From contig CM071598.1 of assembly GCA_036435485.1 (NCBI GenBank), positions 179,748,148 through 179,812,147 of the forward strand: 64,000 nucleotides of DNA. Direction: 5' to 3'. Source of the DNA: Saposhnikovia divaricata (lineage: Eukaryota; Streptophyta; Magnoliopsida; Apiales; Apiaceae). A program made the position numbers and the translations under genes. The notes under the pieces are model-generated. The model was not told where the DNA came from, searched no databases, and worked only from the letters and a program-made list of their open reading frames with translations. This document shows positions 56,955 through 64,000 of this stretch, one piece after another (the stretch's first letter is position 1; each line of letters opens with the position of its first letter).

Positions 56955-57907
56955 TGTTGTGGGAGGATTTTAGCACAACAAATTATGAGGCCTCGTGCTG
57001 GAATAGCGCCAATAATCAAGGAATCGTCCAACCACCCTGAAAGGCTCGTGGTTGAAGATTAATGGCTAGCCGCCCGGGAAGGCACACGACTAGGGTTACC
57101 GAAGAACACGGGATGTGGTTCCTCGGAAGGATCGGGCTGAATCTACGGGATAAGAGCTCAAGGACCAAATGTTGGCCAGCCAAGAACCCTAATTTGACTG
57201 TGTCACACAAGAGTGCACGTGCTCTAGCTACTCAAGGAGTGTAAAGTGTCGAAGAAGATCCCGTAAACTGCCTACATACCACTATTTATAGTGGATCAAG
57301 CCCGAATGTAGTTCTTGAATGATATGATTGTTTGTTCATGATGAGTTATCCTCTCTCCAGTGGGATAATGACTGTTATTTCTGATAATAATCGAGTGTGA
57401 TGTATAAAGTCAGGTTACCAAGCAGTTTAGGTAACATAGAATGATTATCTCTTGTATTTATCTTGATTTTTGTATCATTTATCAAGTATATATGACATAT
57501 ATCCTCAAATAACTGAATGTTTATCTGTTTGAGAGTGTTTTTAGATGATATAGACGTATTCCTAAAAAATAGGAGGCGTGCCTTATCTGTATTGGCAGCC
57601 TAATCAGGCTTCTGGCGGAAGCTAGGGGTACCGCCCGGTAGCCTGGCTCCGGTACCCCCTCCGGTAACCCCTATCACGGGAGCTACTCTGGAAGCTCTAC
57701 TGGATGACTGGTAATAGCTATAGGTTATCCTCAAGGGGATGCCTTGAGACCCTTAGTCATGTGTCCCCGTGCTACAGTGTACATGGTAACCCCTAGGGCT
57801 ACCGTAGGCCTCCGGAAACCTGAAAGATTACTCATCCTCTTCATGGATCTGGACCCTAATCCTCTAGTGGGCCTAAATTTAACCCACGCCAGATTTTGGT
57901 CACAACA
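56955..57907 (-). repeat. 5' LTR of the Tat element
   Basis: It has the same 953 bp as the 3' LTR, and the target duplication CCTAT follows at 57,908. It would drive transcription toward gag on the minus strand. Confidence 0.95.
57279..57294 (-). promoter_or_regulatory. TATA box in a palindrome, Tat 5' LTR
   Basis: On the minus strand CCACTATAAATAGTGG holds a canonical TATAAATAG between the complementary arms CCACTAT and ATAGTGG. The identical copy in the 3' LTR is at 44,585-44,600. Confidence 0.65.
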
Positions 57908-57917
57908 CCTATAAAAG
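57908..57917 (+). promoter_or_regulatory. TATA box of the split Copia LTR
   Basis: CCTATAAAAG is followed by typical leader sequence. Its first five bases are the Tat target site duplication, so the upstream promoter half now lies 13.6 kb away. Confidence 0.7.
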
Positions 57918-58558
57918 GAACACTCTTGATCAGTTCTTACACAACAATTACAAGTGCAAAAACAAGATCATATACATACACAACTTTGAGCCTTCTTTGC
58001 TAAATCATTTAAACCTCTCAAACTCTCACACACATTGGGTTATACATTTTCAGAGGGTTCTTTAGGTTGAGTTGTAATTTTATTCAAATCCTTGTATTGT
58101 TCAAGTTGTAAAAGATTAGTTGCTGTACAAGTTTTGGCTTAAGGTTTTGGGTGGGTAGAACTAGACTAGAGAAGGATACTTGGGAAGTATTGCTTAGAGA
58201 GTTAGTTCAACACAGCAATTCAGCAAGCCAAATTGTAAGCAGCTGGGTGTAAAGGGAGATATATTGGTTGATCTTGTATCGGTTTATAGTGATCAATAAT
58301 ATATTCTCTTGCCAAGTTGGTAAGGGACCAGGACGTAGACCATAGGGGATTAGGGGTCGAACCTGGCTAAAAGATCTTGTGTTCATTTATTTTTCTCCAC
58401 ATTTACATTCTGCACTGCATTCATTTTCAAATTCAGCCTGCTGTTTCTAACTGGTCAGGTCATATCAGCAAGCCGTTTTTGGAAAAGTTTTTAAAACTCA
58501 ACAGTTAATCAGTAACAGCCATAATACACCTATTCACCCCCCTCTAGGTGTGTTTTCA
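57908..58558 (+). repeat. 5' LTR (right half) of the split Copia element
   Basis: It continues the LTR from 44,260 and ends GTGTTTTCA. A primer site follows two bases later. With the left half and one CCTAT removed, the LTR is about 1.24 kb. Confidence 0.85.
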
Positions 58559-60569
58559 ATTGGTATCAAAGCATTGGTATACTAATCTTTCTGTAACAGG
58601 AAAAGTATCGATCGATATAGCTGATGATTATCCTCTCGGTTCATCAAATCACCGTGCACCTTTGCTGCTCGGAACTGAAAACTATAACTGGTGGAAAGAT
58701 CGCATGAAGATGCACCTATCAAAAGAACCACTAGAATGGAGAGTTGTCAACAAAGGCCCGTATATATTTCTTGACAAAGAAAGCAAGCCGAAAGACATTG
58801 ATGAGTTAACTGATGCCGAATTGGTCAAGGAAAGCTACAACACCAGGGCAATGAATACTATCATGAATGGTCTTTCTGCAAGTGAAAGTGATAAAGTCTC
58901 CTCATGCAAATCCGCCAAAGAGATGTGGGACACGTTGGAACTTTATCATGAAGGTTCGACTACATTGAAGAAAGTTAAACTTAGTACGTTAATGAATGAG
59001 TTTGGAAGTTTTATTGTCAAGGAAGATGAGACTATAAGGCAAAGTCAAGCAAGATTTCAGAAAACAATGAATGGTCTCAAACTGCTTGGAAAATCAATAC
59101 CTCAAGCTGAAATTAACATGAAAATATTAAGTGCCGTACCTTGGTCTTATTCACCTAAGGTAACAGCGTTGGAATCTTCCTCACAAATTGACACTATGGA
59201 TACATTAGCTATTTTTGCTGAACTTGAACACTTTGAAGCAAAAATAAATGCAAGTCAATCCAGATCATCACAAGCTCCAGTTGCAAAGATGAAGAATTTG
59301 GCACTTCATTCGCAAAACAGCAAGCTGGAATCTGAAGGAGAGTCAGAATCAGATGAGGACTTAGCCCTCATTTCAAGGAGAATTAAAAGGCTTATTGAAA
59401 AGAAGAATCAAATGAAGAAATTTAAAGGAAATCCTTCGGACAATAGAAAAGAATTCAAGGAAGAAACGTGTTTTGAATGTGGCAAAAAGGGTCACTATCG
59501 AAGAGATTGCTACAAAGTAAAGAACAAGTCAAAACAGCAAGCTGGATTCAAGGACAAAAGAAAATCCAAGGCTTTGATGACTTGGAGTGATGACTCTACC
59601 TCTGAAGAAGACTCAAGTGATGATATGGTTAATTTAGCTTTGGTTGGTCTCGATGAAGAGGATAACACCGAAGTGGAAAGCAACAAAATAGACTCAGATG
59701 ATAACAACAGTGAGGTAAATTCATTTAATTCATTACCTACTACTTATGTTATAGAAAAACTAACTATGCAGGAATCTTCTGAAGAATTTCTCAAAGTAAA
59801 GACAGAGAACAACAAGTTGAAAGAGAAAAATACTCATCTTAAGAAATTAGTCAGAGATTTAATGGAAGAAAAAGCTCTAGATGAACATGAATCTATGATT
59901 ACAAGGTTGAAGGATAGCATAACTCAATTAGAAGGACTCAACAAGGTAATACTCAGAAGAAATGATGTTCTAATCAAGCAACTCAGCGAGCTGAAAGCTG
60001 ATATAGAAACCAGAGAAATTCAAATCAGCAAGCTGAATGATGAAATAGGATTCAAAGATATTCATATCAGCAAGCTGAAAGAAGAAACAGAAGCTTCACA
60101 GGAAGTTATACAACAAGCTGAAAAAATAAAAGAACTCGAGGAGGAGATAAAGAGGCTTAACAAAGGAATGGGAAAATTTGTTCAAGGTGAAGAAACTCTC
60201 ATATCAATGATGAAGAAAGCTGCAGTTCCGATAGAAAAGGAAGGTGTTGGATTAGCATCAACTTCAAAAGAAATTGCTCTCCAGTATAATGGAACTTATG
60301 GAATCCCTTATGATTATGCAATGCCTTGGAAGATATGTAGCAAGTGTCATAAGAAGGGACATCTTGCTAAGCACTGCACAACTCAGACAAAATCAGCCTG
60401 CCGAAATGGGAAAACAGCCTACAGTTATCAGGCTGACAAAAGCAGAAAAACCAGAAATTATGAACCAAGATGGGTTCAAAAATGGATCAAGAAATCTGAA
60501 TTACATGATTTATATTTTCTATCTACTAACCATACTGGACCCAACAAGATTTGGGTACCAAAAGGATAA
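58548..60569 (+). CDS. Copia gag with two zinc knuckles and coiled coil (start codon unclear)
   Basis: The open frame runs from inside the LTR end to a TAA at 60,567. The gag core is NHRAPLLLGTENYNWWKDRM, and CKSAKEMWDTLELYHEG follows. A zinc knuckle CFECGKKGHYRRDC is near 59,470 and an acidic DDSTSEEDSSDD patch comes next. A coiled coil of about 170 residues leads to a second knuckle CSKCHKKGHLAKHC near 60,335. This double-knuckle layout matches the gag of the 15-32 kb element. No ATG precedes the conserved core: the first in-frame one is at 58,704, within it. The original start codon is probably mutated. The rest is free of stops, so decay is slight. The left coordinate marks the open frame, not translation. 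Confidence 0.85.
   Translation: MCFQLVSKHWYTNLSVTGKVSIDIADDYPLGSSNHRAPLLLGTENYNWWKDRMKMHLSKEPLEWRVVNKGPYIFLDKESKPKDIDELTDAELVKESYNTRAMNTIMNGLSASESDKVSSCKSAKEMWDTLELYHEGSTTLKKVKLSTLMNEFGSFIVKEDETIRQSQARFQKTMNGLKLLGKSIPQAEINMKILSAVPWSYSPKVTALESSSQIDTMDTLAIFAELEHFEAKINASQSRSSQAPVAKMKNLALHSQNSKLESEGESESDEDLALISRRIKRLIEKKNQMKKFKGNPSDNRKEFKEETCFECGKKGHYRRDCYKVKNKSKQQAGFKDKRKSKALMTWSDDSTSEEDSSDDMVNLALVGLDEEDNTEVESNKIDSDDNNSEVNSFNSLPTTYVIEKLTMQESSEEFLKVKTENNKLKEKNTHLKKLVRDLMEEKALDEHESMITRLKDSITQLEGLNKVILRRNDVLIKQLSELKADIETREIQISKLNDEIGFKDIHISKLKEETEASQEVIQQAEKIKELEEEIKRLNKGMGKFVQGEETLISMMKKAAVPIEKEGVGLASTSKEIALQYNGTYGIPYDYAMPWKICSKCHKKGHLAKHCTTQTKSACRNGKTAYSYQADKSRKTRNYEPRWVQKWIKKSELHDLYFLSTNHTGPNKIWVPKG
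58561..58572 (+). other. Primer binding site (Met tRNA type)
   Basis: TGGTATCAAAGC follows the LTR end by two bases. It has one difference from the commoner TGGTATCAGAGC. Confidence 0.85.
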
Positions 60570-60591
60570 GTTGTTCTTATTTGTGTCATAG

Positions 60592-60929
60592 GTATGCCTA
60601 GCCGCAAAGATAAACTCAAAGGAATGGATTTTGGATAGCGGGTGTACAAGGCACATGTGTGGAGATGAGTCTCAGTTTATCACTCTCAAAAAGAAGAAGG
60701 GTGGAAAAGTTACAATTGGTGATAGCAAAACTCTTCAAATTCTTGGAAAAGGGAAAATCGGTAACAACATGCTTTCAATTGACAAAGTTCAATTTGTTCA
60801 AGGTTTAAAGTATAATTTGCTTAGTATAAGTCAATTATATGATGATGGTCATAATGTTGTTTTTGATAAAGAAAAATGTATTATCTATCTTGGTACTAAC
60901 AAAATCCCACTAGTCGCTAGAAGGGAAGG

Positions 60930-60969
<40 letters not shown>

Positions 60970-61664
60970 AATTTTGAGTTGCAAAAAACATCCTATTGTT
61001 TAGCTGCAGTTGACACATCTCCTAGTCTATGGCATAGAAGGCTAGGACATGTTCATATGGATCAACTCAGCAAGCTGATTTCAAAGAATTTAGTTCGAGG
61101 GTTACCTAAAATGAAATATGTAAAGACAGATACATGTTTAGCTTGCCAATTAGGCAAACAAATTCGAACTCCTCACAAATCAAAGAACATGGTATCATCT
61201 GCTAAACCTTTAGAACTTTTGCATCTAGACCTTTTTGGTCCAGAAGCATATAAAAGCATTGGAGGTAAACAATATGCCTTTGTTATTGTCGATGATTATT
61301 CTAGATTCACATGGGTATTGTTTCTTAAAACTAAAGATTGTGCTTTTGAGGAATTTGAGAATCTAATCAAATTACTTGAAAATAAGTTGAATACAAGACT
61401 TGTAGGGATTCGAAGTGATCATGGAGGTGAATTTCAAAAGGAGTTCATCACCTATTGTAAAGATAGAGGTATCTCTCATGAATTTTCAGCACCCCGAACT
61501 CCACAACAAAACGGGGTAGTAGAAAGGAAGAACAGGTCTTTACAAGAAACAGCAAGGACTATACTTCAAGAAAGCAAGTTGCCAAGGAATTTTTTGGCAG
61601 AAGCTGTAAATACAGCTTGCTATGTTCTTAACAGAGTTCTCATCAGACATATTCTCAACAAAAC
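60592..61664 (+). pseudogene. Copia pol, 5' part (protease and integrase), truncated by another LTR
   Basis: The frame opens directly after a TAG with VCLAAKINSKEWILDSGCTRHM (protease DSG). It continues to the integrase zinc region LWHRRLGHVHM...CLACQLGKQ and the core HLDLFGPEA, IRSDHGGEF and NGVVERKNRS, with all three acidic residues present. A TA microsatellite is inserted in frame before the zinc region. Similarity stops after NRVLIRHILNKT at about 61,664, where the next LTR begins; RT and RNase H are absent from the window. The pol frame differs from the gag frame by one base. Confidence 0.88.
60931..60967. repeat. (TA)n microsatellite within pol
   Basis: About 18 TA dinucleotides encode an Ile-Tyr run between REGN and LNFELQ. 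The expansion keeps the reading frame open. Confidence 0.9.
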
Positions 61665-63246
61665 TGAAAGGCATATGACACAGCCTATTTGTAGTTCGAG
61701 GACTCAACTCAACTTAAGCTTAGTTTGTAATAAGTAAATAACTTTAACTGTCACAGGAATCTCAGGAGGTACTATTTGTCAGAAGAAAAACCCTAAAGTC
61801 AATCTATAGTTTTGATGTTTTACACTGAAAGAAGTTCAGATTGCTGATCAAGCCTCAGTATAGCATCAAAGAAGTGGATTTATTTCTAAGACAGAGATTT
61901 CTAGAGTGACAGGTTCAGACAGTATACAGTGAAGTACAAGAAGGAGAAAGAGATGAGAAGAAAACTGAATCACATTTTTTAATGTGAAAATTAAAGGACA
62001 GTCATTGAAGTTAGTCGTTCATGAACCAGACAGTACATGGAACGTCAACAAAATATTCAGTGGTATTCCTTTATTACTTTCAGTGATTCAGAAAAGAATT
62101 AAGACAATCCAAGGATATATAATTATTCTTGTTTAATTAATTTAAATCAAGTAGTCAATTTAATTAATTAATTAATTCATCTTGAATTAATTCCTTAATT
62201 AAATTAATTATTAGATTAATTAAATCTGATTAATTATTTAAGTAAGAATAAATTAAAATGATTATTTGTTAATCAATTTTAATTTAATTCTGAAAAATGA
62301 ACTAGCAAGACAATCCATGATTGTCTTGCCGATTGTCTTGAAGGTTAAAATCAGAATAGCAAGACAATAGGAGATTGTCTTGCCGATTGTATTGAAGAAG
62401 AAATCAATAAAGCAAGACAATTTCTGATTGTCTTGCCGATTGTCTTGATAATGATATTGTCTGAAAAGCTTTTCAAAAGTAGAATAAAAATCTGATTTGA
62501 TTGTCTTGACGATTGTCTTGGCAGTTCAATTTGATTGTCTTGATAATGATCAAAAAGAAAAAGCGTCAGACAGAATGATAATTTTGATAAAGCAAGACAA
62601 AGATCTCAGTATTTGATTGTCTTGCCGATTGTCTTGGAAGAACCTGATTGTCTTGACGATTGTATTGTCTATTGTCTTGGCAGTACAAAACTGATTGTCT
62701 TGGAAGAAGAAATTGTATTGAAGATTGTCTTGACAGTTATAATTGAAGATAAAGATGCAGGGATTAATATATATCAAGACATCTCGACAGAAGCAATCAG
62801 CAAGAAACAACACAGATCAAAATTTTACATACAAGAAAAGAATTCTCTCTTCTCTCTCATCAAGAACACAGCACAAGAAGCAGAAAAATTATATAGAAAA
62901 TCAAGTTCATCTTATTTTTAATATCTGATCCGATAGAACTGATTTACTTGATACTCTTGTACTATTAGCGAGTTTTTACTCCTAATCTATATCTTGATTT
63001 TTATTAACAAATCTAGAAAAATTCATGTCGAATTTTCTAATTTGTTTTTATTAACTAGATATAAATTTTGTACTGTATTTGTAACAAACCCCTCAAGTTA
63101 ATATAATTTTATATTCAACTTGAATTTTGTTTCATTTAATTCCGCTCAAATTTGTCAACATATAAATTAAATTATCCGGACAAATTTCGATAAAACAGTA
63201 CTATTTGTATTCAACCCCCCCTTCTACAAACATATTGGACCTAACA
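61665..63246 (+). repeat. 5' LTR of a further Copia element
   Basis: The right end is clear: CCCCCCTTCTACAAAC...GACCTAACA followed by a primer site. The left end is inferred from the point where Copia integrase similarity stops (TGAAAGGC after AAAAC). The LTR carries a TTAATTAA-rich stretch at 62,110-62,280, a dense GATTGTCTTG array at 62,304-62,732 and a TATA-like site near 62,890. Confidence 0.65.
62304..62732. repeat. GATTGTCTTG motif array in the LTR
   Basis: I count 13 exact GATTGTCTTG words plus several one-base variants on the plus strand and three CAAGACAAT words in reverse. Many come as head-to-tail pairs 12 bases apart (GATTGTCTTGCC then GATTGTCTTG). Confidence 0.9.
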
Positions 63247-63248
63247 AT

Positions 63249-63261
63249 TGGTATCCGAGCC
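63249..63261 (+). other. Primer binding site
   Basis: TGGTATCCGAGCC begins two bases after the LTR end CTAACA. This is a Met-tRNA-type site with substitutions. Confidence 0.75.
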
Positions 63262-63346
63262 GATTGATTGATACACAAATCAAAGATCCCATTTTACTCG
63301 ATTAAAAATCATCCCCGAATTTTTTAACTCTCTTAAAAAATTCATC

Positions 63347-64000
63347 ATGTCTTCTAAAGTTGGAACTGTGAAAATTCCCATATATGACAAAAACAGTTAT
63401 GATATGTGGAAGAACAAAATGTTAATGTTCCTCGAGGTTGCAAATCCTAAATACATGAAAGTCTTATCAGAAGGACCAATAATACCTTTTGGATTAATTC
63501 CTGAAGTTGTCACTGATGGAAAAGTTATTGCCCCTGCAAGGTTTGTACACAAAGATTCTTCTGAATTCACTCTTGTTGAAAGAGAGGAAGCTGGACTTGA
63601 CATTAATTTAAGACTGATCTTAATAGATTCTCTAGACTCTGTAATGTACAGTCATGTGATTAACTGCAAGACTGCAAAGCAAATGTGGGAAACCATTGAA
63701 ACTGTGAATGAACAGAGGAAGTTAGGGAGAATCGACTAGAAATTCTGACTTCTGAGTATGAACACTTTCGATCAGCATCCAATGAAAGTATTCAAGATGT
63801 GTTTGAAAGATAGAACAAACTTGTCAACAATTTACAGATGCATGGCAAGTACTACACTCAGAAAGAGATCAACAGAAAATTTCTACTGTCAATGCCTGTC
63901 CATCTAGAACATAGGATTACAGCTATCAGAGAATCAAGGAATCTAAGTGAAATTACTGTAGAAAGACTCTTTGGTGTTTTAAAAACCTATGAACTGGAAC
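63347..64000 (+). pseudogene. Copia gag, 5' part (frameshift, runs off the window)
   Basis: The start is MSSKVGTVKIPIYDKNSYDM with the gag core DMWKNKMLMFLEVANPKY and NCKTAKQMWETIETVNE. A frameshift near 63,710 moves the frame to EEVRENRLEILTSEYEHF. A TAG at 63,811-63,813 interrupts, after which NKLVNNLQMHGKYYT and KFLLSMPVHLEHRI continue to the window end. The family (UBN2-type Copia gag) differs from the two SIRE-like gags in this window. The copy looks inactive. Confidence 0.88.

Larger units (their letters stand above)
44261..57907 (-). mobile_element. Complete Tat-lineage Gypsy retrotransposon (Retand/Grande-like)
   Basis: This 13,647-bp element on the minus strand has two 953-bp LTRs and a perfect CCTAT target duplication (44,256-44,260 and 57,908-57,912). 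Order on the minus strand: 5' LTR, primer site, gag, pol (protease, RT, RNase H, second RNase H, integrase), a tandem repeat array, an antisense spliced ORF, polypurine tract, 3' LTR. The second RNase H and the antisense ORF between pol and the 3' LTR are hallmarks of the Tat group. I counted three LTR mismatches by eye and no stops in gag or pol, so the copy is young and may be functional. Confidence 0.95.

Noticed and set aside
62110..62280. TTAATTAA-rich stretch as a tandem repeat or origin
   Set aside because: It is low-complexity AT sequence without regular period or other origin signals.
1..64000. CRISPR arrays, riboswitches, rRNA or tRNA genes
   Set aside because: None were seen. The context is a plant nuclear repeat region, and the only tRNA-related sequences are primer binding sites.

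Overview
The window is nuclear DNA of a flowering plant, most likely a eudicot with a large repeat-rich genome. It consists almost entirely of nested transposable elements: plant-type Ty1/copia and Ty3/gypsy LTR retrotransposons, a Helitron with a PIF1-type helicase, plant-style introns and several promoter-like TATA boxes in LTRs. I see no ordinary host gene, rRNA, tRNA or CRISPR array. The species cannot be fixed from sequence alone.

Layout. (1) 1-15,051, minus strand: a decayed Helitron carrying two tandem RPA-like single-strand DNA binding genes (1-1,274 and 1,830-8,460) and a Rep-helicase gene (8,871-15,046). The second RPA gene is cut by a 4.4 kb solo LTR (4,011-8,411). (2) 15,052-32,633, plus strand: a long SIRE-like Copia element, inserted in the Helitron gene. 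It has a 5' LTR, a gag with two zinc knuckles (itself interrupted at 19,420-21,772 by a 2.35 kb mini LTR element with a perfect 5-bp target duplication), a broken pol, an intact extra 3' ORF (28,470-29,873) and a truncated 3' LTR. (3) 32,633-37,555: a near-palindromic inverted repeat of about 1 kb running into a long Gypsy-type LTR. (4) 37,556-38,404: a Copia RT/RNase H remnant, followed by a small minus-strand ORF. (5) 39,322-43,668, minus strand: the 3' part of another Copia element (LTR, polypurine tract, long degenerate 3' ORF). (6) 43,669-61,664, plus strand: a further Copia element, split inside the TATA box of its LTR by (7) a complete, very young Tat-lineage Gypsy element of 13,647 bp (44,261-57,907, minus strand). 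The Gypsy element has intact gag and pol, a spliced antisense ORF and a 143-bp tandem repeat array. (8) 61,665-64,000, plus strand: yet another Copia element that cut the previous one inside integrase. Its LTR holds a dense array of a 10-bp motif.

How they relate. The nesting gives a relative order: Helitron, then solo LTR and SIRE-like Copia; the 39-43 kb Copia, then the 43.7-61.7 kb Copia, then the Tat element and the 61.7 kb Copia. The Tat element is the only one with both LTRs (three mismatches counted by eye in 953 bp) and uninterrupted gag and pol, so it is the best candidate for a recently mobile element. Several regulatory-looking repeats lie in the LTRs and appear to be the least explained part of the window.
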